From an uncultured Clostridia bacterium (GTDB taxonomy: Bacteria; Bacillota; Clostridia; Christensenellales; CAAEEZ01): DNA of 64,000 nucleotides. Shown piece by piece: positions 54,976 through 63,688 of this stretch. How positions within the stretch are numbered: the first letter of the stretch is position 1; every line of letters begins with the position of its first letter. The stretch covers positions 248,001 through 312,000 of the forward strand of contig CAKRNA010000001.1 of the NCBI GenBank assembly GCA_934365195.1, in the 5' to 3' direction. The translations under genes were made by a program, and so were the position numbers. A model generated the notes under the pieces. It was not told where the DNA came from, ran no database searches, and was given only the letters and a program-made list of their open reading frames with translations.

Positions 54976-55875
54976 TTACCAGTCCCCATCGGCGATTACG
55001 CTATTTACGGCGGTCGCTCCGTCAGAGCAAGCGGTGATTACTTGCCTTAGGCTTTTACTTACGACGTCGCCTGCCGCATACACGCCCTTAACGTTGGTTC
55101 TAAAATCCTCGTCCACCTTTACGTAGCCCTCTTTGGTTAGGTTCACTTGCCCGTCGAAAAGTTTGCTATTAGGCTCTCTGCCTATTGCAACGAACACCCC
55201 GCTAAGTTCGATGGTTTTCTTCCCGTCGGGGCTTAAAACCTCTATGCCTTCCACCTTATTTTCACCCAAAATATCGGTAACGACAGAGTTTAGCACCGAT
55301 TTTACGTTTTGTTTATCTTTAAGTTTGTCAATTTCATTTTTCGTTGCCCTAAACTTATCTCTCCTGTGAACAAGGTACACCAAGTTGCAAAATTTGGATA
55401 GGTAAATTGCATCTTCCAGCGCCGTATTTCCGCCGCCTATTACAGCCACGTCCTTGCCTTTAAAAAACGCTCCGTCACAAGTAGCGCAGTACGATACGCC
55501 AGAGCCCGTTAGCCTTTGCTCGCTACTTAGCCCCAGTAGTCTTGGTTTTGCGCCCGTTGAGATAATCACGGCTTTTGCCTCGTACCTAGCGCCTTCTGTT
55601 ATCACTTGCTTTATTTCGCTATTTAACTTTACGCCTGTTATCTCGTCGTAGATAAACTCCACGCCAAGTTTTTCGGCTTGCTGCTGCATTTTGTAGGCAA
55701 GTTCGAAGCCCGATATACTTTCAAAAGCGGGATAATTTTCTATCTCGCTAGTTAGTGCAAGTTGTCCGCCAAAAGATGTTTTTTCGATTATTGCAGTCCT
55801 TAGCCCTGCCCTTGCCCCGTAAATTCCTGCGGTAAGTCCGCTTGGACCTGCCCCTAATATCAATAAATCATACAT
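54976..55875 (-). CDS. trxB: Thioredoxin reductase
   Basis: 299 residues. FAD-binding GAGPSGLTAG at the N-terminus, redox-active CATC in SYCATCDGAFF near residue 133, NAD(P)H-binding GGGNTALEDA near 152, and the C-terminal FAD contact AAGDVVSK. It keeps thioredoxin reduced in the cytoplasm. The pyridine-nucleotide loop VHRRDKFRA has the arginines of NADPH-dependent enzymes. AGGTGA precedes the start, and spoIIR lies upstream on the same strand with 35 bp between, so the two may share a transcript. Confidence 0.94.
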   Translation of the reverse strand: MYDLLILGAGPSGLTAGIYGARAGLRTAIIEKTSFGGQLALTSEIENYPAFESISGFELAYKMQQQAEKLGVEFIYDEITGVKLNSEIKQVITEGARYEAKAVIISTGAKPRLLGLSSEQRLTGSGVSYCATCDGAFFKGKDVAVIGGGNTALEDAIYLSKFCNLVYLVHRRDKFRATKNEIDKLKDKQNVKSVLNSVVTDILGENKVEGIEVLSPDGKKTIELSGVFVAIGREPNSKLFDGQVNLTKEGYVKVDEDFRTNVKGVYAAGDVVSKSLRQVITACSDGATAVNSVIADGDW

Positions 55876-55910
55876 AACGTCACCTAGTTAAATTATAACA
55901 TAATTATCGG

Positions 55911-56429
55911 CTAGGACAAGTATTTTTGGATAAGTTCTTCCAGCCTAGATTTGTAATGGTAGTCCTTGTTCTCTGACGAAAAACATATAGGAGGGAAAGC
56001 AACGCACCACCAACTATCGCCACCGCCCTTGCCTAATTCTATCGTAAGGCTGTCGTAAACGCCTTGTTTTAGCGTGTAACTTAGGTATTGCCTAGACGGA
56101 AATTCTTCCTCTCGCAATGTAATTCTTGCCTTATAGTTTGCTCCGCCCTCTTTTAACACGCAGTTTGCCTCTTTTTCCAGCCTACTTAGGCTACTTTTTA
56201 CCAGTTTGTAAGCCTCTTTCTTGTCCTTACAATTAACAAGTTCGTCACTCATACTGCCTATTACTTGCTCCTTTACAAGCACAAGAAGTTTGCCGTCCTC
56301 TTCGCTTTCGCTATTCGCCCTAATATGTATCCTAATTAAATCCTCGTTTTTGTAACTATCGCCCTTTGCTACCATAAGCCCGCTAATAATCAGCACCACG
56401 GCTAAAAGCACCACAAATAATTTTTTCAT
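55911..56429 (-). CDS. spoIIR: Stage II sporulation protein R
   Basis: 172 residues from ATG 56429, which has GAGGTG directly upstream; a longer frame to 56456 would add nine residues without a site. A signal peptide (residues 1-22) is followed by the family hallmark IRIHIRANSESEEDGKLLVL and by the C-terminal WWCVAFPPICF. The forespore secretes SpoIIR to activate SpoIIGA, which then processes pro-sigma-E in the mother cell. Sporulation ability is the main inference. A forespore-type promoter was not identified. Confidence 0.93.
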   Translation of the reverse strand: MKKLFVVLLAVVLIISGLMVAKGDSYKNEDLIRIHIRANSESEEDGKLLVLVKEQVIGSMSDELVNCKDKKEAYKLVKSSLSRLEKEANCVLKEGGANYKARITLREEEFPSRQYLSYTLKQGVYDSLTIELGKGGGDSWWCVAFPPICFSSENKDYHYKSRLEELIQKYLS

Positions 56430-56577
56430 TTTCACCTCGGTATGATTATTAGCCAAGTATTATGTAGTATTCCTAAAAAAACAGCGTTTTAACGGTTTTT
56501 AAAAGAATTTTTCGACAAAAACCCCTTTTGCATTGTATTTTTTTGGCGTAAAATATATAATAATAGCGAGGTAAATT

Positions 56578-57120
56578 ATGGATTTAACAGAAAAAACAAT
56601 TAAAGAAAACAAAGTGTACGAGGGCAGAATTTTCGACGTTTTCTCCGACGAGGTATCCCTTCCCGACGGCAAAATATCCAAGCGTGACTGGGTGAAACAT
56701 AACGGCGGCGCAGGAATACTTGCCATCGACGAAAATAACGACGTATACTTAGTAAATCAATATCGCTACGCCGTAAAAAAAGAAATGCTGGAAATTCCTG
56801 CCGGCAAAATAGACAAGGGCGAAAACCCTTACAACACCGCTTTACGTGAATTAGAAGAAGAACTGGGCTTTAAGGCGGAAAAAGTAGAGCCGCTAGGCTT
56901 AATGCTACCAACCGTTGGCTACGTTAGTGAGCATATCTATTTGTACCTTGCCACCTCTTTTGTAAAAACAACCCAGCATCTTGACGAGGGCGAATTTGTA
57001 AATATCGTAAAAATGCCGCTTGCCACCCTGATAGAAAAAATAAAAAACGGCGAAGTTGAGGATGGAAAAACCGTGTTTGCCGTGGCTAAGTATCTGCTTA
57101 AAACGAGCGAATTAAAGTAG
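56578..57120 (+). CDS. Nudix hydrolase, ADP-ribose pyrophosphatase type
   Basis: 180 residues. The Nudix box is complete: G at PAGKIDKGE, then 7 residues to RELEEELGF (G-x5-E-x7-REUxEExGU). N-terminal beta strands and the YRYAVKKEMLEIPAG phrase match the NudF/ADP-ribose group. It would split ADP-ribose into AMP and ribose-5-phosphate. A GAGG site precedes the ATG. The first copy of a hairpin repeat 40 bp downstream can end its transcript. Confidence 0.9.
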   Translation: MDLTEKTIKENKVYEGRIFDVFSDEVSLPDGKISKRDWVKHNGGAGILAIDENNDVYLVNQYRYAVKKEMLEIPAGKIDKGENPYNTALRELEEELGFKAEKVEPLGLMLPTVGYVSEHIYLYLATSFVKTTQHLDEGEFVNIVKMPLATLIEKIKNGEVEDGKTVFAVAKYLLKTSELK

Positions 57121-57160
57121 CCTAACCACGCCAAAACCACTAATCTTTTGCACCAAGTTT

Positions 57161-57214
57161 TACAATCCCTCCGACGCTTTGCGCCACCTCCCTTTACACA
57201 AGGGAGGCTTTTTT
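57161..57214 (+). repeat. Interspersed hairpin repeat, copy 1
   Basis: 54-bp unit beginning TACAATCCCTCCGACG and ending GGGAGGCTTTTTT. The inner stem is CCTCCCTT/AAGGGAGG with loop TACAC and a T run, so it also looks like a terminator for the Nudix gene. One base differs from copy 2. This type of unit is common as a dispersed repeat in gut Firmicutes, as far as I recall. Confidence 0.85.
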
Positions 57215-57315
57215 AGATAGATTTAGTCTTTATTTTTTTACCATAAGAAAATTTTTCTCAGTTGTCGCTCGCTGCCCCATTTCTACTTACCATACTTTCA
57301 ACCTATTTTATGCGT

Positions 57316-57369
57316 TACAATCCCTCCGACGCTTTGCGCCACCTCCCTTTGCACAAGGGAGGCTTTTTT
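57316..57369 (+). repeat. Interspersed hairpin repeat, copy 2
   Basis: 53/54 identical to copy 1, 155 bp further on. The sequence after each copy (GATAnATTTAnTCTT, then TTATTTTTCAGCAnA) is also similar, and a decayed third relative begins near 57400 (CACAAGGCAGGCTTATTT), so the real unit may be about 100 bp or more. Confidence 0.85.
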
Positions 57370-57490
57370 GGATATACTTAATCTTAATTTTTCAGCACAA
57401 GGCAGGCTTATTTAGATAATCTTAAAATCTTTATTTTTCAGCATATGGGGGATTGTCTAACTTAATTTTAATGCAACATTCATTTAACTG

Positions 57491-57559
57491 TTTATATAAT
57501 CGCCTATATCATATTTATATAACTGCCTATATAATATTTATATAACTGCCTATATAATA
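57491..57559. repeat. Tandem repeat, three units of 23 bp
   Basis: Units at 57491-57513, 57514-57536 and 57537-57559, built as TTTATATAAC-TGCCTATATAATA with one or two changes in the first. Decayed relatives continue to about 57655 (TATATAATTGTG, TATATAATTATC). Very AT-rich; not a CRISPR array because no unique spacers exist. Confidence 0.8.
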
Positions 57560-57697
57560 TTTATCAATATCGTATCTATATAATTGTGTATATTATTTTT
57601 ATATAGACAATATTATTGCGTTTATCAATATCGAATTTATATAATTATCAACATCATTTTGCGTAGCGCAACTATTACGTTTAATCTTTTGCAAAGA

Positions 57698-57724
57698 AAA
57701 AGAGCCGATAAGTCGGCTCTTTTC
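57698..57724 (-). terminator. Intrinsic terminator of the ilv-leu operon
   Basis: AAAGAGCCGA/TCGGCTCTTT stem with loop TAAG and T on the minus strand. It is about 105 bp past the ilvB stop. Confidence 0.85.
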
Positions 57725-57828
57725 CATTCTTAATAGGTTTTGGTTTATATAATCTATCGTTATGGTTTATTTTTTATTCTCTTTTTATTATTTACTAAGC
57801 AAGCAATTATATGTTTGCTTTTCGGTTT

Positions 57829-59493
57829 TTATTTTCCTATTTCGGTAATTACGTTTTGGATAGGTTTACCCGGTGCAACCATAGGAAGCACGCACTCGTC
57901 GGTAACAATTCTGCAATCAATTAGAGCAGGTTTGCCGCTTTGAAGCGCCTCCTCGATGGCAATTTCGAACTGCTCTTTCGTTGCTACCTCGTAGCCTTTT
58001 ACGTGGAAAGCCTCGGCAAGCATCTTGAAGTTTGGGCCACGGTCAAGCGTAGTTTCGCTGTAACGCTTATTATAAAACAGCGTTTGCCATTGACGAACCA
58101 TACCAAGCGTTTGGTTATTAAGTATTACGTACACGATAGGAAGGTCGTAGTGCTCCACGGTAGCAAGTTCGTTACAATTCATTCTAAAACTGCCGTCGCC
58201 TGCGATTGCCACCACCGTTTTATCAGGATTTGCCACCTTACAGCCTATGCTAGCGCCCGTGCCAAACCCCATTGTGCCAAGCCCACCTGAAGTAATAAGT
58301 TTACGTGGCTTATTAAACTTATAATACTGCGCCGTCCACATTTGGTTTTGACCAACCTCCGTGGTGATAATTGCATCGTCGTCTAACTTTGCGTTTATCG
58401 ACTCCAAAATATACTGCGGATTAAGTGGTGCGTTAGGGCTATCCATATCCACTTTGTTTTCCTTCATTTCCAAAATACGATTTAGCCAAGCGTCGTCGGT
58501 TTTTTGCTCTACCGCAGCAAGAAGTTCTTGCAAAACCAACTTTGCATCACCTATTAGTTCGTAATCCGCCCTAATATTTTTGTTGATTTCGGCAGGATCG
58601 ATATCGATATGCAATACCTTAGAGCCCTTAGCAAACTTAGAGGTATCCGACGTAACCCTATCGCTAAAACGCATACCGATAGCAATAAGCAAGTCACAAT
58701 TACTTACGGCAAGGTTAGACGCCTTAGTACCGTGCATACCCACCATTCCCGTGAAGTTTTTGTCGCTTTCGGGATAACTGCCCAACCCCATAAGCGTGCT
58801 GGCTATTGGTGAGTTCAGCCTTTTTGCAAATTCGTATAGTTCCTTTTCGGCGTTAGACTTAATTACTCCGCCGCCTGCAATTATCATAGGCGCTTTGCAT
58901 TTATTCAGCCTATTTACCGCCCTATCGAACTCGGCTTTATCCATACTCTCCTTAGGCACGTACTCTTTTACGGGCTTAGGGGTAAACTCGCACTCGTCCA
59001 CCGTAATATCCTTTGGAATATCAATAAGAACGGGCCCCGGCCTACCGGACTTTGCAATATAAAACGCCTCTCGAATAGTATCGGCTAGGTTTTTTACGTC
59101 GTAAACAATGTAATTATGCTTGGTAATAGGCATAGTAATGCCCGCAATATCTACCTCTTGAAAAGTATCTCTTCCAAGTAGGCTTTTAGATACGTTGCAA
59201 GTGATTGCGACAACGGGCACGCTGTCCATATAGGCGGTTGCAAGCCCTGTAACAAGGTTTGTTGCCCCCGGTCCTGACGTAGCAAAACACACGCCTACCT
59301 TACCGCTGGACCTAGCGTAGCCGTCTGCTGCGTGGCTAGCGCCTTGTTCGTGCGACGTTAAGTAGTGTTTGATTTTGTCGCTGTAATCGTATAACGCATC
59401 GTAAATGTTCAAAATAGTGCCACCGGGATAGCCGAATACTGCCTCTACCCCTTGCTCTACCAAACATTCCATTACAATTTTTGCACCTTTCAT
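57829..59493 (-). CDS. ilvB: Acetolactate synthase, large subunit
   Basis: 554 residues, full length. The catalytic Glu is in the N-terminal domain (LTSHEQGASH near residue 47), the FAD-binding middle domain follows, and the thiamine diphosphate motif GDGSFRMNCNELATVEHY ends with NN at about residue 455. It condenses two pyruvates to acetolactate, or pyruvate with 2-oxobutyrate. No small regulatory subunit (ilvN/ilvH) is next to it, so feedback inhibition must come from elsewhere or be absent. Last gene of the operon; ilvD is 9 bp upstream. Confidence 0.95.
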   Translation of the reverse strand: MKGAKIVMECLVEQGVEAVFGYPGGTILNIYDALYDYSDKIKHYLTSHEQGASHAADGYARSSGKVGVCFATSGPGATNLVTGLATAYMDSVPVVAITCNVSKSLLGRDTFQEVDIAGITMPITKHNYIVYDVKNLADTIREAFYIAKSGRPGPVLIDIPKDITVDECEFTPKPVKEYVPKESMDKAEFDRAVNRLNKCKAPMIIAGGGVIKSNAEKELYEFAKRLNSPIASTLMGLGSYPESDKNFTGMVGMHGTKASNLAVSNCDLLIAIGMRFSDRVTSDTSKFAKGSKVLHIDIDPAEINKNIRADYELIGDAKLVLQELLAAVEQKTDDAWLNRILEMKENKVDMDSPNAPLNPQYILESINAKLDDDAIITTEVGQNQMWTAQYYKFNKPRKLITSGGLGTMGFGTGASIGCKVANPDKTVVAIAGDGSFRMNCNELATVEHYDLPIVYVILNNQTLGMVRQWQTLFYNKRYSETTLDRGPNFKMLAEAFHVKGYEVATKEQFEIAIEEALQSGKPALIDCRIVTDECVLPMVAPGKPIQNVITEIGK

Positions 59494-59502
59494 TTTTACC
59501 TC

Positions 59503-61158
59503 TTATTTTAGGATTGCTCCTTCGTTTGCCGAAGATACCATTCTTGCGTAGCGCTTTAAGTAGCCCGACAATTCTTTCGTTTTTATAGTAGTTTCTTTTT
59601 TTCTTTTTTCTAGTTCTTCATTAGTTACTTCTAGGTTTATCGTGTACTTAGTCATATCGATAGCGATTACGTCGCCGTCCTTTACGTAGGCAATCACGCC
59701 GCCCTCCGACGCCTCAGGTGATACGTGGCCGATACAAGCACCCCTAGTTGCTCCGCTGAATCTACCGTCCGTAATTAAGGCAACCGTCTTGTCTAAGCCC
59801 ATACCCACAATGGCAGCGGTAGGCATAAGCATTTCTCTCATACCGGGGCCTCCTTTTGGTCCTTCGTAACGGATAACCACGATATCGCCGCTTTTCACGT
59901 TTCCGCTGAAAATATCCTTAATCGCCTCTTCCTCGCTGTCAAACACCCTTGCTTTGCCACGATTTACCAGCATTTCAGGGCTTACGGCAGAGCGCTTAAC
60001 CACGCTGCCACCCTCTGCAAGATTACCAAAAAGTATTGCAAGTCCGCCCGTTTTAGAATACGGATTGCTATTAGGACGAATAACGTTTTCGTTTTTGTTC
60101 GTTGCGCCGCTAATATTTTCGCCCACCGTTTTTAAACTTACGGTAGGAAGCGACAAATCAAGTAAATTTAACTTGGATAGTTGCTTCATAACGGCGTACA
60201 CACCGCCTGCAAAGTACAAGTCCTCCATATAGTCCTTGCCTGCCGGGGCTAAGTGGCAGTAGTTTGGCGTTCTTTCGCTGATTTCATTAATCTTATGTAA
60301 GTCGAACTTAATGCCTACCTCGTTTGCTATTGCAGGAATATGTAATACCGTGTTTGTGGAGCAACCAAGCGCCATATCCACGGTAAGAGCGTTTTCGAAG
60401 GCTTTCTCGGTTAAAATATCACGTGGTTTTACGCCCTCTTTAACAAGTTCCATAATCTTGACGCCCGTATTTTTGGCAAGCCGCAATCTTTCTGAGTACA
60501 CAGCAGGAATACTTCCGTTACCCTCTAACGCTAAACCTAACGCCTCCATTACGCAGTTCATACTGTTCGCCGTGAACATTCCCGAGCAAGAGCCACAGGT
60601 TGGGCAGGCGTTGTTTTCGCACTCTAAAAGTTCCTCTTTGGTCATTTTGCCCGCCTTGAACTTTCCGCTAAATTCGAACATATCCGATAGGCTGATTTTC
60701 TCTCCGTTGAACCTTCCGCTTAGCATAGGTCCGCCCGACACTACGATAGTCGGGATATTCACTCTTGCTGCGCCCATTACCATACCGGGTACGATTTTGT
60801 CGCAATTAGGCACTAGCACCACCCCGTCGAAAGCGTGGGCTTTTAACATACACTCCACGCTGTCGGCAATAAGTTCTCGAGTTACAAGCGAGTATTTCAT
60901 GCCCTCGTGCCCCATAGATATTCCGTCGCAAACGCCGATTGCAGGGATTACCACGGGCTTTCCGCCGCCCATTATAACGCCCTCTTTTACGCTACTTACA
61001 ATAGTGTCTAGGTGCATATGCCCCGGGACTATTTCGCTTTTCGCACTTACGACAGCAATAACCGGGCGTTTCATTTCCTCGTCCGTCCAGCCAAGCGCCT
61101 TTAACAAACTTCTATGAGCGCACTTATCTTCGCCTAACTTAAAATTATCACTTTTCAT
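59503..61158 (-). CDS. ilvD: Dihydroxy-acid dehydratase
   Basis: 551 residues. Cysteine ligands of the iron-sulfur cluster are visible in VPNCDKIVPGM (near residue 118) and CPTCGSCSGMFTANSMNC (near 185), as in the IlvD/Edd family. It dehydrates 2,3-dihydroxyisovalerate to 2-oxoisovalerate for valine and leucine. The C-terminal RFSGATRGACIGHVSPEA motif is intact. ilvC, the reductoisomerase that supplies its substrate, is not between ilvB and ilvD as in many operons. Confidence 0.95.
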   Translation of the reverse strand: MKSDNFKLGEDKCAHRSLLKALGWTDEEMKRPVIAVVSAKSEIVPGHMHLDTIVSSVKEGVIMGGGKPVVIPAIGVCDGISMGHEGMKYSLVTRELIADSVECMLKAHAFDGVVLVPNCDKIVPGMVMGAARVNIPTIVVSGGPMLSGRFNGEKISLSDMFEFSGKFKAGKMTKEELLECENNACPTCGSCSGMFTANSMNCVMEALGLALEGNGSIPAVYSERLRLAKNTGVKIMELVKEGVKPRDILTEKAFENALTVDMALGCSTNTVLHIPAIANEVGIKFDLHKINEISERTPNYCHLAPAGKDYMEDLYFAGGVYAVMKQLSKLNLLDLSLPTVSLKTVGENISGATNKNENVIRPNSNPYSKTGGLAILFGNLAEGGSVVKRSAVSPEMLVNRGKARVFDSEEEAIKDIFSGNVKSGDIVVIRYEGPKGGPGMREMLMPTAAIVGMGLDKTVALITDGRFSGATRGACIGHVSPEASEGGVIAYVKDGDVIAIDMTKYTINLEVTNEELEKRKKETTIKTKELSGYLKRYARMVSSANEGAILK

Positions 61159-61197
61159 CTTTGCCTCGCTTAACTTTTTAGTTAATATCCTTGATTA

Positions 61198-62076
61198 TTA
61201 TTTGATTTCCACTCCTGACTCTTCTGTTGCTGCGTATTCTTGGAATGCCTTTCTAAGTTTTGCAGTCACCTCTCCACAAACGCCGCTACCGATTACCCTG
61301 TCGTCTACCTTAGTAATTGCAATAGCCTCTGCAGCCGTTCCCGTCAAGAAGCACTCGTCTGCGCTGTACACGTTGAACATTGTAAACGGCGTTTCGTGTA
61401 CTACGTACCCTAACTCTTTTGCAAGACGGATAACCGTTCTTCTGGTAATGCCGTCCAGCGTGCCGATATAGGTAGGAGGCGTCCAAATTTCGCCGTTTTT
61501 TACAACGAAAATATTGTCGCCCGTGCATTCTGCAACCCAGCCCTCTGCAGTTAACAAGATAGCCTCGGTTACGCCTGCGTTAAGTGCCTCGGTAAGCGCT
61601 AATACGTTATTTAAGTAGTTTAGCGACTTAATTTGAGGATCTAAGTTGGACGCATTGTTCCTTCTGCGGCTTGCGGTGATAATAGGCATACCCTTTTGGT
61701 ACAACTCCTCAGGGTACAACTTTACTTCGCCTGCAATACAGTACACCGTTGGCTTTGGGCATTTAAGCGGCGACAAACCAAGGTCGCCTTTACCCCTCGT
61801 TGCAACCAGCCTAATATAACCGTTAGTAACGCCGTTTACCTTGCAACTATCCACAACGATTTGTTTCATTTCCTCTTTGGTGTACGGTAAATTAAGCATA
61901 ATGGACTTAGCAGCCGCATAAAACCTTTCGATATGAGCGTCAAGTTCGAACACTCTGTTGTTGTACGCTCTAATTCCCTCGAAAATGCCGTCGCCGTACA
62001 ATACGCCGTGGTCAAAACAAGAAATTACGGCGTCCTTTTCATCTACAAATTTGCCATCTAAAAAAATCTTTTGCAT
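61198..62076 (-). CDS. ilvE: Branched-chain amino-acid aminotransferase
   Basis: 292 residues, fold-type IV PLP enzyme. The PLP lysine is in LDPQIKSLNYLNN near residue 150. The N-terminal FDHGVLYGDGIFEGIRAY and the VAECTGDNIFVVK and FLTGTAAEA motifs bind PLP phosphate and substrate. It aminates the 2-oxo acids to valine, leucine and isoleucine. Ribosome site GGGAG. 39 bp separate it from ilvD. Confidence 0.93.
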   Translation of the reverse strand: MQKIFLDGKFVDEKDAVISCFDHGVLYGDGIFEGIRAYNNRVFELDAHIERFYAAAKSIMLNLPYTKEEMKQIVVDSCKVNGVTNGYIRLVATRGKGDLGLSPLKCPKPTVYCIAGEVKLYPEELYQKGMPIITASRRRNNASNLDPQIKSLNYLNNVLALTEALNAGVTEAILLTAEGWVAECTGDNIFVVKNGEIWTPPTYIGTLDGITRRTVIRLAKELGYVVHETPFTMFNVYSADECFLTGTAAEAIAITKVDDRVIGSGVCGEVTAKLRKAFQEYAATEESGVEIK

Positions 62077-62128
62077 TATATACTCCCGTCTTTCGACTTA
62101 AAAATTATTATCTATTTTCTTCTTTGAC

Positions 62129-63196
62129 TTATCTTAATTCGCTTACGATAAGTTCGCCCATACGTTTCGTGCCCACTTTTTGTTTGCCTTCGCTAAAAAT
62201 ATCCGCCGTTCTAAAACCTTTTTCAAGCACCTTTGTTACCGCATCTTCAACGGCTTTTGCCTCGACAGGTAAGTTAAAACTGTACTTTAACATCATCGCT
62301 ACCGACAAAATGGTTGCAATAGGGTTTGCAATATCCTTGCCCGCAATATCAGGCGCAGAACCGTGAATTGGCTCGTACATACCTAGGCTGGTTTCACCAA
62401 GGCTTGCAGATGCCAACATTCCTATCGAGCCCGTTATCATACTTGCCTCGTCGCTAAGGATATCGCCAAACATATTAGTGGTGACTATTACGTCGAATTG
62501 CTTTGGATTTCTAACAAGTTGCATCGATGCGTTGTCCACGTACATGTAATTTAGTTCCACGTCAGGATAATTCACCTTTACCCTTTCGGTCACCTCTCTC
62601 CAAAGCCTAGAAGTTTCCAAAATGTTCGCCTTGTCCACAACGGTAAGTTTCTTATTACGCTTCATTGCGCTTTCAAACCCGATTTTTACCACTCTTTCAA
62701 TCTCGTTTTCGTTATAGTACAAGGTATCGAACGCCGATTTATCCTCTTTCACCCTGCCACGCTTACCAAAATAAATACCGCTAGTAAGTTCTCTCACGAT
62801 TAAAATATCCAAACTATCGCCGATAATTTCCGATTTTAGAGGGCTTGCTTGTTGCAACTCTTTGTGCAAAACCGCAGGACGCAAGTTGCAAAACAATCCC
62901 AGTTCTCCACGCAAGCCGAGTAAGGCTTTTTCCGGTCTTTTTTCGCCCGATAAGTTGTCCCATTTCGGTCCGCCCACAGCACCAAGCAAAACCGCATCGG
63001 ATTTTTTGGCAGCCTCTACGGTGTCCTTTGGAAGTGGCTCGCCCACCGTGTCGATTGCAATTCCTCCCGCAAGTTTTTCGGTGAAGTTAAAGGTGTGTTT
63101 GTACTTTTCGCCGATAACTTCTAGTACTTTTTTTGCTTCGCTTACAATATCCGGTCCGATTCCGTCACCGGAGACGGTTACGATATTATAGTTCAT
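62129..63196 (-). CDS. leuB: 3-Isopropylmalate dehydrogenase
   Basis: 355 residues. NAD-dependent oxidative decarboxylation of 3-isopropylmalate in leucine synthesis. Family residues are in order: GDGIGPDI at the start, LLGAVGGPKWD, the RELTSGIYFGKRG substrate loop, VDKAN, TNMFGDILSDEAS (divalent-metal Asp pair) and EPIHGSAPDIAG for NAD specificity. It starts 2 bp after the leuD stop. Confidence 0.95.
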   Translation of the reverse strand: MNYNIVTVSGDGIGPDIVSEAKKVLEVIGEKYKHTFNFTEKLAGGIAIDTVGEPLPKDTVEAAKKSDAVLLGAVGGPKWDNLSGEKRPEKALLGLRGELGLFCNLRPAVLHKELQQASPLKSEIIGDSLDILIVRELTSGIYFGKRGRVKEDKSAFDTLYYNENEIERVVKIGFESAMKRNKKLTVVDKANILETSRLWREVTERVKVNYPDVELNYMYVDNASMQLVRNPKQFDVIVTTNMFGDILSDEASMITGSIGMLASASLGETSLGMYEPIHGSAPDIAGKDIANPIATILSVAMMLKYSFNLPVEAKAVEDAVTKVLEKGFRTADIFSEGKQKVGTKRMGELIVSELR

Positions 63197-63198
63197 AA

Positions 63199-63687
63199 TT
63201 ACTTACTGCTCCTTATGTATTTTACAAGTCCGCCTGCCGAGATTAACTTTTGCATAAATTCAGGGTAAGGCTCTATTTTATATGTTTTGTTCTTCGTTTT
63301 GTTCTCGATTACGCCGTTATCGAAGTCAACGCTAATTACGTCACCCTTTTCAGCGTCACGGCTTGCCTCGTCGCACTCCACTATCGCAAGCCCTATATTT
63401 ATTGCGTTACGATAGAAAATTCTTGCAAACGTCGAGGCTATTACCACGCTAATTCCACTTTCCTTAATAGATATCGGGGCGTGCTCACGACTAGAACCGC
63501 AACCGAAGTTTTTGCCTGCCACCATTACGTCGCCCTCTCTTACTTCCTTTACGAAGTTGGCGTCTATATCCTCCATACAATGACTTGCAAGTTCCTTTTC
63601 GTTAGAGGTGTTTAGGTATCTTGCCGGGATAATTACGTCGGTGTCTACGTTGTCGTTATATTTAAATACTCTTCCTTCCGCTTTCAT
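63199..63687 (-). CDS. leuD: 3-Isopropylmalate dehydratase, small subunit
   Basis: 162 residues, short form as in clostridia and archaea. The swivel domain contains VIIPARYL and GCGSSREHAPI, which contact the substrate. Together with LeuC it isomerises 2-isopropylmalate to 3-isopropylmalate. AGGAG for this start lies inside the end of leuC, and only 1 bp separates the genes. Confidence 0.95.
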   Translation of the reverse strand: MKAEGRVFKYNDNVDTDVIIPARYLNTSNEKELASHCMEDIDANFVKEVREGDVMVAGKNFGCGSSREHAPISIKESGISVVIASTFARIFYRNAINIGLAIVECDEASRDAEKGDVISVDFDNGVIENKTKNKTYKIEPYPEFMQKLISAGGLVKYIRSSK

Positions 63688-63688
63688 A

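Noticed and set aside
57491..57655. Possible CRISPR array
   Set aside because: The units are contiguous with no unique spacers, and no cas genes are present.
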